From Limnohabitans_A sp048020265 (lineage in GTDB: Bacteria; Pseudomonadota; Gammaproteobacteria; Burkholderiales; Burkholderiaceae_C): a stretch of DNA of 64,000 bases. The DNA lies in contig NZ_CP171843.1 in the NCBI RefSeq assembly GCF_048020265.1, forward strand, positions 2,604,001-2,668,000, given 5' to 3'. A program made the position numbers and the translations under genes. Of this stretch, positions 17,289 through 25,754 are shown piece after piece (the stretch's first letter is position 1; each line of letters begins with the position of its first letter). The notes under the pieces are model-generated. The model saw only the letters and a program-made list of their open reading frames with translations, did no database searches and was not told where the DNA came from.

Positions 17289-17390
17289 CAGGTTTTGCAA
17301 AAAATTTGCAAGGAATCGGCCCACAGGCGTCCATTCGGCTGATTTTTTGACCATTTGGGCCGGTCCATCAGCCGCCGCGCCTGCCCTCAC

Positions 17391-19013
17391 TCAAGGACAG
17401 TGGGCATATTCAGCGGCCAACGCTTCAAAGGCCGCCTGTCCCGGATCGATGGCCAGCTCCTGCCTCAAGATCTGCGCAACTGTGGGTGCCAGCGCCTTGG
17501 CCAATGTGGCATCCAGAAAAAGACAGCGGGACCGCCTGGCCAGGACATCTTCTACGCTGCGCGCATATTCATATCGCGCCGCAAACCTCACCATGGCCTC
17601 GGTCAGCCCGGGGGCCAACGCCACTTGAGCACCCGGCAAGCCCTCTAGCCAACCCTGCTCAGACCCATACAGGTGCGCACCCGCAGGCCCAGTCAGCTGT
17701 GGATGCCACTCGCCCACGTTGAGTGCACCAATCAACCGGTCATTTTCTGTCACCGCACGCCCAGCAGGCTTCAGCCCCGCCAAGCGTCTGGCTTGTTGCA
17801 TCACGTCTTGCGCCATGGCACTGTAAGTGGTCCATTTGCCCCCTGTGACCGTCACCAAGCCAGCGCTGGACACCTCGATGTGGTGTTCCCGGCTGATTTT
17901 CTGGGTCAGCCCACTGGCATCAGAGGACGACGAATCGGCACGCACCAAGGGCCTCAGTCCAGCCCACGCACTCAAGACATCGCTGCGTCCGGGTGCTTTT
18001 TTCAAATAACGCCCAGCCTCCTTCAGGATCAAATCCACTTCTTCACTGGCCGGACGGGGTTCGATGGGGGCATCAGGGCGCGCCGTATCCGTGGTCCCCA
18101 GCAAGACCTTGCCCAGCCAGGGCACCGCAAAAAGCACCCGGCCGTCGGCCGTTTTAGGGACCAGCAAAGCCTTGTCGCCCGGCCAAAACGAAGCATCGAC
18201 CACCAAATGAACCCCTTGGCTGGGCGTTACCAAGCGAGTCATCGCCTGCTTTTGCTGGTGACCATCGGCCAAACGCAGGTCATCCACCCAGACACCCGTG
18301 GCATTGATGACACAAGCCGCTTTCAGGTCGAATGCCAGACCTTGTTCGGCGTCTTGCGCCCGCACGCCCGCTACACGGCCATTCTCATAGAGGAGATGCT
18401 GGACAGACACCCGGTTGACCACGCACGCCCCCTTGCTGGCGGCTGACCGGGCCAAGGCCAAGGCCAGACGCGCGTCGTCAAATTGACCATCCCAATACTG
18501 CACACCACCACGCAAACCCTCCACGCGAACACCCGGTATCGACGCCTGCGTCATCTGGGCATTCAGAAAGCGGGTTTTGCCCAAACTGGCCGAAGCGGCC
18601 AGGCACTCATAAAGTTTGAGTCCCGCACCATAAAACGCCTGTTCACCCCGGCGATAAGTGGGCATGACAAAGGCCAAGGGCTGGGCCAGATGGGGGGCCC
18701 GCTCAAGCAAGCCGAGCCTTTCGTGCAGCGCCTCCCTCACCAAAGGCCAATGGCCTTGCGCCAAATACCGAACGCCGCCGTGCACCAGCTTGGTCGATCG
18801 CGAGGACGTGCCCTGGGCAAAGTCACGGGCCTCCAGCAATGCCACTTTCAAGCCTTCTCGCGCAGCCTGCCAAGCAACGCCCAATCCGGTCGCGCCGCCG
18901 CCCACGACCAGCAAGTCCCAAACTTGGGGTTCGGTCAAACGGGCCAGCAAATCTTCGCGGCGTGTGGGCACAGGCGCGGCAGAAGCCGCCAAGAAATGAT
19001 TCGACACCTTCAT
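17391..19013 (-). CDS. glpD: Aerobic glycerol-3-phosphate dehydrogenase
   Basis: A 540-residue FAD enzyme of the membrane that oxidises glycerol 3-phosphate to dihydroxyacetone phosphate and passes electrons to ubiquinone. The N-terminal dinucleotide fold is DLLVVGGGATGLGVAWQAA; then come GTSSRSTKLVHGGVRYL and, later, LLGTTDT and TVTGGKWTTYSAMAQD. The start ATG overlaps the glpK stop (ATGA). Together they convert glycerol to a glycolytic intermediate; no glpF or glpR is in view. Confidence 0.95.
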   Translation of the reverse strand: MKVSNHFLAASAAPVPTRREDLLARLTEPQVWDLLVVGGGATGLGVAWQAAREGLKVALLEARDFAQGTSSRSTKLVHGGVRYLAQGHWPLVREALHERLGLLERAPHLAQPLAFVMPTYRRGEQAFYGAGLKLYECLAASASLGKTRFLNAQMTQASIPGVRVEGLRGGVQYWDGQFDDARLALALARSAASKGACVVNRVSVQHLLYENGRVAGVRAQDAEQGLAFDLKAACVINATGVWVDDLRLADGHQQKQAMTRLVTPSQGVHLVVDASFWPGDKALLVPKTADGRVLFAVPWLGKVLLGTTDTARPDAPIEPRPASEEVDLILKEAGRYLKKAPGRSDVLSAWAGLRPLVRADSSSSDASGLTQKISREHHIEVSSAGLVTVTGGKWTTYSAMAQDVMQQARRLAGLKPAGRAVTENDRLIGALNVGEWHPQLTGPAGAHLYGSEQGWLEGLPGAQVALAPGLTEAMVRFAARYEYARSVEDVLARRSRCLFLDATLAKALAPTVAQILRQELAIDPGQAAFEALAAEYAHCP

Positions 19014-20512
19014 GCCCTGGCCCAGGATCGGGACCGATCGACCGCCTCACGCCAGCGCGCGGCAAACTGCTGGCGCTGCGCCGCGTCCCATTCAGGCTCA
19101 AAGCGGCGCTCCTCCTGCCATTGCGCCGATATTTCATCGGCACCCGACCAAAAGCCCGTGGCCAGCCCCGCCAAATAGGCGGCGCCCAGCGCGGTGGTCT
19201 CGGTCACACGGCTGCGCACCACGGGCACGCCCAGCACATTGGCCTGGATTTGCATGAGCAGATTGTTTTGACAGGCCCCGCCATCCACACGCAACTCGGT
19301 CAAGGCCAAACCACTGTCACTGGCCATGGCCGAGAACACATCGGCGGTTTGCAAGGCAATGGCCTCTAGGGCCGCTCGTGCAATGTGGGCTCGCCCGGTG
19401 CCCCGCGTCATGCCGACCAAGGTGCCTCGGGCGTGTCCGTCCCAATCGGGCGTGCCCAGGCCCGCAAAAGCTGGTACCAAAAACACGTCCCCGGTATCTG
19501 CCACACTGGCCGCCAAGGCCTCCACCTCCGGCGCGCTTTGAATGATTTGCAAACCGTCGCGCAGCCACTGCACCGTCGCACCCGCCATGAAAACAGAGCC
19601 TTCCAAGGCATAAGCCCTTGAACGCGCAGACCCGGCCGGGCCTTGCCAGGCGACCGTGCTGAGCAGTTGGTTACGGCTGGTCACGGGGCGATCGCCTGTG
19701 TTCATGAGCATGAAGCAACCCGTGCCGTAGGTGTTTTTGGCCATGCCAGGCGCAAAACAGGCCTGCCCAAACAAGGCCGCTTGCTGGTCACCTGCCAACC
19801 CGGCAATCGGCACAGGGGCTCCCAATAACGCGGCATCGGTTTCGGCCACAACGCCGCACGAGGGCAGCACCTGGGGCAAGACGGCCGCAGGAATATTCAA
19901 CAAGGCCAGCATCTCGGCATCCCAAGCGCCGGTTTGCAAATTGAACAGCAGCGTGCGGGAGGCGTTGCTGGGGTCGGTGGCGTGCACACGCCCACCCGTG
20001 AGCTGCCAGACCAGCCAGCTGTCCATGGTGCCAAAGGCCAGCTCGCCCCGCTCGGCGCGGGCCCGTACGCCGGGCACATGGTCCAGCAACCAAGCCAGCT
20101 TGGTGCCCGAAAAGTAAGCATCCAGCACCAGCCCGGTTTTGCGGGCAATGCGGCGGGCATGGCCTTGGGCCCGCAAGGCCTCGCACCGATCCACGGTGCG
20201 GCGGTCTTGCCAGACAATCGCCGGGGCGACCGGCTGGCCTGTTTGGCGGTCCCACAGCACGGTGGTTTCACGCTGGTTGGTCAGCCCTATCGCTCGCAAC
20301 TGATGCGCCGAAATTCCCGCTTGGGCCATGGCCGCCTGCATGACCGCGTATTGGCTGTGCCAGATGTCCAATGCATCGTGCTCAACCCAAGCGGGCCGAG
20401 GGAAATATTGGGTAAATTCGCGCTGTGCCATGGCCACGGGCTGGCCTGCGTGGTCAAAAACCACCGCACGCGAGCTGGTGGTCCCCTGGTCGAGAGCAAG
20501 GATGTAGTCCAT
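19010..20512 (-). CDS. glpK: Glycerol kinase
   Basis: A 500-residue FGGY-family kinase producing glycerol 3-phosphate from glycerol and ATP. Signatures are LALDQGTTSSRAVVFDH at the N-terminus, GLTNQRETTVLWDR, TYGTGCFMLMNTG and the C-terminal ELRVDGGACQNNLLMQIQA with LGAAYLAGLA. It is 4 bp overlapped with glpD. The gene is divergent from proC with 88 bp between the starts. No clear CRP or GlpR site was recognised there. Confidence 0.96.
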   Translation of the reverse strand: MDYILALDQGTTSSRAVVFDHAGQPVAMAQREFTQYFPRPAWVEHDALDIWHSQYAVMQAAMAQAGISAHQLRAIGLTNQRETTVLWDRQTGQPVAPAIVWQDRRTVDRCEALRAQGHARRIARKTGLVLDAYFSGTKLAWLLDHVPGVRARAERGELAFGTMDSWLVWQLTGGRVHATDPSNASRTLLFNLQTGAWDAEMLALLNIPAAVLPQVLPSCGVVAETDAALLGAPVPIAGLAGDQQAALFGQACFAPGMAKNTYGTGCFMLMNTGDRPVTSRNQLLSTVAWQGPAGSARSRAYALEGSVFMAGATVQWLRDGLQIIQSAPEVEALAASVADTGDVFLVPAFAGLGTPDWDGHARGTLVGMTRGTGRAHIARAALEAIALQTADVFSAMASDSGLALTELRVDGGACQNNLLMQIQANVLGVPVVRSRVTETTALGAAYLAGLATGFWSGADEISAQWQEERRFEPEWDAAQRQQFAARWREAVDRSRSWARA

Positions 20513-20600
20513 TTCTGTGAGGCTACCCCAAACTCATGACAACAAAAAGCGACAATTCCCGGATTGACTTTCGGCATCAGACACACAAGGGACACCCGAC

Positions 20601-21422
20601 ATGACCACCTCTCACCACATCGCCTTCATCGGCGGCGGCAACATGGCCAGCGCCATCATTGGCGGCCTGATCCGCCAGGGCATGACGCCCGCACAGTTCA
20701 CCGTGGTCGAGCCCTTTGCCGACACCGCGGCCAAGCTGCAGCGCGACTTCGGCATCACCGCCTTGCCTGCCGCTGGCCCCGCTTTGGCCCAGGCGGACCT
20801 GGTGGTCTGGGCGGTCAAGCCGCAAGTCTTCAGCGAAGCCGCCGCCCCCGTCATGCCGCACACCCGAGGTGCGCTGCACCTGTCGGTGGCTGCTGGCATC
20901 CGCACCGACAGCATTGGCCGCTGGGTCGGCACCGAGCGCGTGGTGCGCTGCATGCCCAACACCCCGGCGCTGGTGGGCCAGGGCATCACCGGCTTGTTTG
21001 CCTGCCCATCGGTCACCGCTGGCGACAAAGCACTGGTGGAGCAAGTGATCGGCACTACCGGACAATACCTGTGGGTGCAACAAGAGTCGCAGCTGGACGC
21101 GGTGACCGCCTTGTCCGGTTCCGGTCCGGCCTATGTGTTTTATTTCCTTGAAGCCATGACCGAAGCGGGCGTGGGCATGGGCCTGAGCGCCGAGCAGGCC
21201 TACCAACTGGCCGTGGCCACGTTTTCGGGCGCGTCTTCGCTGGCGGCGGCCTCGAGCGAATCACCCGAAGTGCTGCGCCAGCGCGTCACTTCCAAAGGCG
21301 GCACCACTTATGCAGCCCTCACCGCGATGGAAGCGGCCGGGATCAAACCCGCTTTTGTCAAAGCCATGCAAGCGGCCGAGCACAGGGCGCGTGAATTGGG
21401 CGACGAATTCGGCAAAGTCTGA
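20601..21422 (+). CDS. proC: Pyrroline-5-carboxylate reductase
   Basis: A 273-residue enzyme making proline from 1-pyrroline-5-carboxylate with NAD(P)H. The N-terminal Rossmann fold has IAFIGGGNMASAIIGGL; later come VVWAVKPQ, VRCMPNTPALVGQGITG, ALSGSGPAYVFYFLEAM and TSKGGTTYAAL. It stands alone on the plus strand, convergent with ubiA. Confidence 0.96.
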   Translation: MTTSHHIAFIGGGNMASAIIGGLIRQGMTPAQFTVVEPFADTAAKLQRDFGITALPAAGPALAQADLVVWAVKPQVFSEAAAPVMPHTRGALHLSVAAGIRTDSIGRWVGTERVVRCMPNTPALVGQGITGLFACPSVTAGDKALVEQVIGTTGQYLWVQQESQLDAVTALSGSGPAYVFYFLEAMTEAGVGMGLSAEQAYQLAVATFSGASSLAAASSESPEVLRQRVTSKGGTTYAALTAMEAAGIKPAFVKAMQAAEHRARELGDEFGKV

Positions 21423-21448
21423 GCAGTGCCCTGTGCAGGTCGGCAGCG

Positions 21449-22300
21449 TCAGCCGTAGGACAAGACCACGCCTACAAACACGCTGAACCCCAGCCAGTGG
21501 TTCAACCGAAACGCCTTGAAGCAGCCCTCGCGGCTGCGCTGGCGGATCAGGAAATAGTGCCAAACCACCTGGCCTGCCGAGACCGCCCAGGCCAGCCAGA
21601 ACCACAGGCCTTGCTGGAGTGCGTCCAGCAGCCAGGCCCAAATGCACAAATAGGCCACATAAAAACCCATGATGGCGGGCACATCCTTGTCGCCCAGCGT
21701 GATGGCCGAGGTCTTCATGCCGATCTTCAGGTCATCGTCGCGGTCCACCATGGCGTATTCGGTGTCGTAAGCCAGCACCCAAAACAAGTTGCCCAGCAGC
21801 AAACCCCAAGCCAAAAGCGGCACTTGCCCTTGCACCGCCGCAAACGCCATCGGGATGCCGAAACTGAAGGCCACGCCCAAAACCGCCTGCGGCATGGACA
21901 CATAACGCTTGGCATAGGGGTAGACCAGGGTCACGGCCAGCGCCGCGAAAGACCAGGCGATGGTGGCCGAGTTGGTGGTGAGCACCAAGCCAAACGCGCA
22001 CAGGGCCAGCACAGCGCCAAGCCCCAAAGCTTCACGCGTGCCGATGCGTCCACTGGTCACCGGGCGGTTGGCCGTGCGTTTGACGTGCTTGTCAAAGTCG
22101 CGGTCGGCCACGTCATTGATGCAGCACCCGGCGCTGCGCATGAGGATGGTGCCCAGGGTGAACACCACGACCAGCTGCCAACCCGGAAAGCCCCCGGCGG
22201 CCACCCACAAGGCGGCCAATGAAGGCCAAAGCAACAGCAACCAGCCTGCAGGCCGGTTCCAACGGATCAAATCCAGATACAGCTTGAGTTTGTCGGTCAT
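21449..22300 (-). CDS. ubiA: 4-hydroxybenzoate polyprenyltransferase
   Basis: A 283-residue inner-membrane prenyltransferase that attaches the polyprenyl tail to 4-hydroxybenzoate in ubiquinone synthesis. The first aspartate-rich motif is NDVADRDFDKHVKRT, with RPVTSGRI; the second is YDTEYAMVDRDDDLKIGMKT. About eight to nine hydrophobic helices are evident. It follows oxyR on the same strand, separated by 111 bp that carry a REP-like repeat. Confidence 0.95.
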   Translation of the reverse strand: MTDKLKLYLDLIRWNRPAGWLLLLWPSLAALWVAAGGFPGWQLVVVFTLGTILMRSAGCCINDVADRDFDKHVKRTANRPVTSGRIGTREALGLGAVLALCAFGLVLTTNSATIAWSFAALAVTLVYPYAKRYVSMPQAVLGVAFSFGIPMAFAAVQGQVPLLAWGLLLGNLFWVLAYDTEYAMVDRDDDLKIGMKTSAITLGDKDVPAIMGFYVAYLCIWAWLLDALQQGLWFWLAWAVSAGQVVWHYFLIRQRSREGCFKAFRLNHWLGFSVFVGVVLSYG

Positions 22301-22328
22301 GGGTGAATTATCCGTGTGCCGATGTCAT

Positions 22329-22403
22329 GTGGGAGGCCGCCCCTGCGGCCGAATGCATGCCGTGGCTCAAGCCCACATTCGCGAGCAGGGGCTCGCTCCC
22401 ACA
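22329..22403. repeat. Composite REP-like repeat, copy 1 (reverse)
   Basis: A 75 bp element made of two different palindromic units facing each other: GTGGGAGGCCGCCCCTGCGG and, in inverted orientation, a unit containing GAGCAGGGGCTCGCTCCCAC. Read on the minus strand it matches the element at 47716-47789 nearly base for base in both outer units, while the centre differs. It lies between ubiA and oxyR and resembles the paired REP units of Pseudomonas. Confidence 0.85.
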
Positions 22404-22411
22404 GACAGCAC

Positions 22412-23374
22412 TCAGGACAGGCGCGTCACGCCCGGCAGCGGGCAGGCATAAATGGCATTGCGCATGGCGGCAATCGCTTCGTAACGGGTGTAGCTGCGGC
22501 GCCAGGCCAGCACCACGCGGCGGGTAGGGGGCTTGCCGCCGGCCGGGTCCACGATGGGCAGGTAGCGCACAGGCGCATCGTGCCGCCCGCCCGAGCGCTT
22601 GAGCACGGGCTTGAGTTCGGGCACCGACAGGCGGGGCACCAGCGTCACGCCCATGCCCGCGGCCACCATGTGTTTGATGGTCTCCAGCGACGAGCCTTCA
22701 AAGGTCTTGCGGATGCCTTCGGTCTGGCTGGCGTAGCGGGCAAACTCGGGGCAGACCTCCAGCACATGGTCGCGAAAGCAGTGGCCCGTGCCCAGCAACA
22801 GCATGGTTTCGTTTTTCAGCTGATCGGGGGTGATGAACGCCTCTTTGGCCAGCGGGTGGTTCAGCGGCAAGGCCGCCATGAACGACTCGTCGTACAAAGG
22901 CGCCACCGCCAGCCCCGACTCGGGGAAAGGCTCGGCCAGGATGGCGCAGTCGATCTCGCCCGTGCGCAGCATCTCCAACAGGCGCACGGTGAAGTTTTCT
23001 TGCAGCATCAGCGGCATTTGCGGGATGTCGGTGATGATCTGGCGCACCAGGTCGGGCAGCAAATACGGCCCAATGGTGTAGATGACCCCCAGCCGCATGG
23101 TGCCCGACAGGGGGTCTTTGCCGCGCTTGGCAATCTCCTTGATCTCGGCGGCCTGCTCCAGCACGCTTTGCGCCTGGCGCACGATCTCTTCGCCCAGGGG
23201 GGTGACCGACACCTCGCTGGCGCTGCGCTCGAACAGCTTGACCTCCAGCTCTTCTTCCAGCTTCTTGATGGCCAGCGACAGCGTGGGTTGCGACACGAAG
23301 CAGGCCTCGGCCGCCTTGCCAAAATGCTTTTCGCGGGCCACGGCCACGATGTATTTGAGTTCGGTCAGGGTCAT
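22412..23374 (-). CDS. oxyR: Hydrogen peroxide-sensing LysR regulator OxyR
   Basis: A 320-residue LysR-type activator. The N-terminal helix-turn-helix has ACFVSQPTLSLAIKKLEEEL. In the sensor domain GTGHCFRDHVLEVC places cysteines at 199 and 208, the same numbers as the disulfide pair of E. coli OxyR, so peroxide sensing by thiol-disulfide change is strongly supported. It lies 16 bp after recG on the same strand; oxyR-recG linkage is known in other proteobacteria. Confidence 0.95.
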   Translation of the reverse strand: MTLTELKYIVAVAREKHFGKAAEACFVSQPTLSLAIKKLEEELEVKLFERSASEVSVTPLGEEIVRQAQSVLEQAAEIKEIAKRGKDPLSGTMRLGVIYTIGPYLLPDLVRQIITDIPQMPLMLQENFTVRLLEMLRTGEIDCAILAEPFPESGLAVAPLYDESFMAALPLNHPLAKEAFITPDQLKNETMLLLGTGHCFRDHVLEVCPEFARYASQTEGIRKTFEGSSLETIKHMVAAGMGVTLVPRLSVPELKPVLKRSGGRHDAPVRYLPIVDPAGGKPPTRRVVLAWRRSYTRYEAIAAMRNAIYACPLPGVTRLS

Positions 23375-23390
23375 GGGTGCTATTTGAACA

Positions 23391-25460
23391 TCAAGCCTTC
23401 AAATATTCGGATTTTCCGCCCAGCCAGCGGTGGATGTGCCGCTCGGCCAGTTGCGGGTGCTGGTCCAGCATCTGCGGCGCCAGGGCGCGGGCCCAGTCCA
23501 GCAAATGGCCGTCGGCCTCCAGATCGGCAAAACGCAGCAAAGGTGCACCCGACTGGCGCGCCCCCAAAAACTCGCCCGGCCCCCGAATCTCCAGATCGCG
23601 CCGGGCGATCTCGAAACCGTCGTTCGTCTCCACCATGGCGCGCAGCCGCTCGCGGGCGGTCTCGCTCAAGCGTCCGCCTTCTGGCGTGCCGTACAGCAAC
23701 ACGCAGGCCGACGCCGCCGCGCCCCGGCCCACCCGGCCGCGCAGCTGGTGCAACTGGGACAGGCCAAAGCGCTCGGCATGCTCAATCACCATCAGCGAAG
23801 CATTGGGCACGTCCACCCCCACCTCGATCACCGTGGTGCTGACCAGCACCCCCATCTGCCCGCTGGTGAACAGGTCCATCACCGCCTTCTTTTCGGCCAC
23901 CGGCATGCGCGAATGCAGCAGGCCCACCATCACGCCCGGCAGAGCCTCGCTCAGCTCGGCATGGGTTTGCGTGGCGTTGGTCAGGTCCAGCGCTTCGCTC
24001 TCTTCGATCAGCGGGCACACCCAATACACCTGCCGCCCCTGCTGAATCTGGGCCCCGATGCGCTCGACCACTTCATGGCGGCGGTGGTCCGACACCACCC
24101 GCGTCACGATGGGCGTGCGCCCCGGCGGCAACTCGTCGATCACCGACACATCCAGATCGGCGTAATAGCTCATGGCCAGCGTGCGCGGGATCGGGGTGGC
24201 CGTCATCATCAGCATGTGCGGCTCCATGCCGGGGGCCTGCATCTTGCCGCGCAAGGCCAGGCGCTGGGCCACACCAAAGCGGTGCTGCTCGTCGATGATG
24301 GCCAGCGCCAGGTTTTTGAACTTGACGTGCTCCTGAATCACCGCGTGCGTGCCCACCACCAGCGCAGCCTCGCCCGACTCGATCAGCGCCAGCATGGCGG
24401 CGCGTTCTTTCTTCTTCTGGCTGCCAATCAGCCAGGCCACTTTCACGCCCATCGGCTCCAGCCAGCCCACCAATTTGGCAAAGTGCTGGGTGGCCAAAAT
24501 CTCGGTCGGCGCCATCAGCGCGCATTGCCAGCCAGCATCGACGGCCACCATGGCCGCCAGCGCCGCCACCACGGTTTTGCCCGCGCCCACATCGCCTTGC
24601 AGCAAGCGGTGCATGGGCACATGACGGGCCAAGTCTTGGGCAATTTCGCGGCCTACGCGCTGCTGGGCATTCGTCAGCCCAAAAGGCAAGGCCGCCAAAA
24701 GCTGCCCATACAGCCCTTGGCCCTTGAGCTTCAGGGCCGGGGCCCGCAACAAATCGCGCTCGCGCTTGGCGGTGAGCTGCGACAACTGCTGCGCCAGCAA
24801 CTCCTCGCACTTCAGGCGCACCCAGGCCGGGTGGCTGCGGTCTTCCAAAGCGGCCAGCGACACATCGGGCGTGGGGTGGTGCAAAAACTGCAGCGCGTCG
24901 CGCAGCGACCAAGCCCCACGCGGGTCCGGCCAGGGCACGCCCGGGGGCAAAGTCTCGCTCAGGTTGGCATGGTTTAGCCCGGTGATCACGGCGCGGCGCA
25001 AATAGGCTTGGGCCAAACCCGCCACAGTGGAATACACGGGCGTCAGCGCCTCGGCCAACTGGCCGCCTGCCGCCTTGAACGTGGGATGCATCATGGTCAG
25101 GCCCATGAAACCACCCTTGACCTCGCCCCGCGCCCGGATGCGGCTGCCCACCGCCAACGCCTTCTGGTGCGAGGGGTAGAAGCTGAAAAACCGCATCACG
25201 CAAGTGTCCGAGCCGTCATCCACCGTGACCAAGAGCTGGCGGCGCGGGCGCATCGTGATCTCGCAAGCCGTGACGGTGGCCTCGATCTGCGCGGTATCGC
25301 CTTCGCGCACATCGCGCAACTTGACGATGCGGGTCTCGTCCTCATAGCGCAGCGGCAGGTGCAGCGCGAGATCGATGTCACGAACCAGCCCGAGCTTGAT
25401 CAGCGCCTTTTGGGGCGCGGACAGCGTTTTGGCAGGCGTGGATGCTGGCTTGGGGGGCAT
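23391..25460 (-). CDS. recG: ATP-dependent DNA helicase RecG
   Basis: A 689-residue helicase that reverses stalled replication forks and processes Holliday junctions. After the wedge/OB domain come the Walker A GDVGAGKTVVAALAAM, the DEQH box IIDEQHRFGVAQR, MTATPIPRTLAM, and the C-terminal QLRGRVGRG and GPGEFLGARQSG. ATG 25460 (MPPKPAST) is chosen; an ATG 12 codons upstream is possible. It is followed by oxyR, with which it probably shares a transcript. Confidence 0.96.
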   Translation of the reverse strand: MPPKPASTPAKTLSAPQKALIKLGLVRDIDLALHLPLRYEDETRIVKLRDVREGDTAQIEATVTACEITMRPRRQLLVTVDDGSDTCVMRFFSFYPSHQKALAVGSRIRARGEVKGGFMGLTMMHPTFKAAGGQLAEALTPVYSTVAGLAQAYLRRAVITGLNHANLSETLPPGVPWPDPRGAWSLRDALQFLHHPTPDVSLAALEDRSHPAWVRLKCEELLAQQLSQLTAKRERDLLRAPALKLKGQGLYGQLLAALPFGLTNAQQRVGREIAQDLARHVPMHRLLQGDVGAGKTVVAALAAMVAVDAGWQCALMAPTEILATQHFAKLVGWLEPMGVKVAWLIGSQKKKERAAMLALIESGEAALVVGTHAVIQEHVKFKNLALAIIDEQHRFGVAQRLALRGKMQAPGMEPHMLMMTATPIPRTLAMSYYADLDVSVIDELPPGRTPIVTRVVSDHRRHEVVERIGAQIQQGRQVYWVCPLIEESEALDLTNATQTHAELSEALPGVMVGLLHSRMPVAEKKAVMDLFTSGQMGVLVSTTVIEVGVDVPNASLMVIEHAERFGLSQLHQLRGRVGRGAAASACVLLYGTPEGGRLSETARERLRAMVETNDGFEIARRDLEIRGPGEFLGARQSGAPLLRFADLEADGHLLDWARALAPQMLDQHPQLAERHIHRWLGGKSEYLKA

Positions 25461-25754
25461 CCGCTGATTGTGCCTTTTCAAACCGATGTTCAGCACGCGA
25501 TAACGGCATCAGCACAAGAGCTCTGGTGGCTCCCATCATTGCCAGCGCTTGGATTCACGTGAACTGTCCCAGCCACAAAATTGCAATCAAAAAATTACCC
25601 AGCCACTGTGGACCCAATCAAATCCATCTGAACCCACAACGGGCCCATCGACAAAGACACGCGCCTCAAAAGCTTCATTTAAATAATTTATTTTTTAAAA
25701 ATTTAGATACTTTTGAATAAAATAATTTATTTGAAAAATACAAAGGGGGATGAT
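25461..25754 (+). promoter_or_regulatory. AT-rich upstream region of the lipoprotein gene
   Basis: A 294 bp stretch with no gene. Its right part (about 25675-25745) is almost entirely A and T, in sharp contrast with the rest of the window. A 13 bp direct repeat, AAATAATTTATTT, occurs at 25681-25693 and 25720-25732, 39 bp apart. The ribosome binding site GGGGGA lies just before the start at 25755. The AT tract is a plausible site for a xenogeneic silencer and for an extended promoter; I cannot fix the exact -35/-10 pair. Confidence 0.55.

Noticed and set aside
20513..20600. Promoter pair between glpK and proC
   Set aside because: A TTGACT and several partial hexamers occur, but no -35/-10 pair with acceptable spacing was found on either strand.
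22316..24977. Two long plus-strand frames (about 508 and 515 codons) opposite oxyR and recG
   Set aside because: Low-complexity, histidine/arginine/glutamine-rich products without motifs; oxyR and recG on the other strand are unambiguous.
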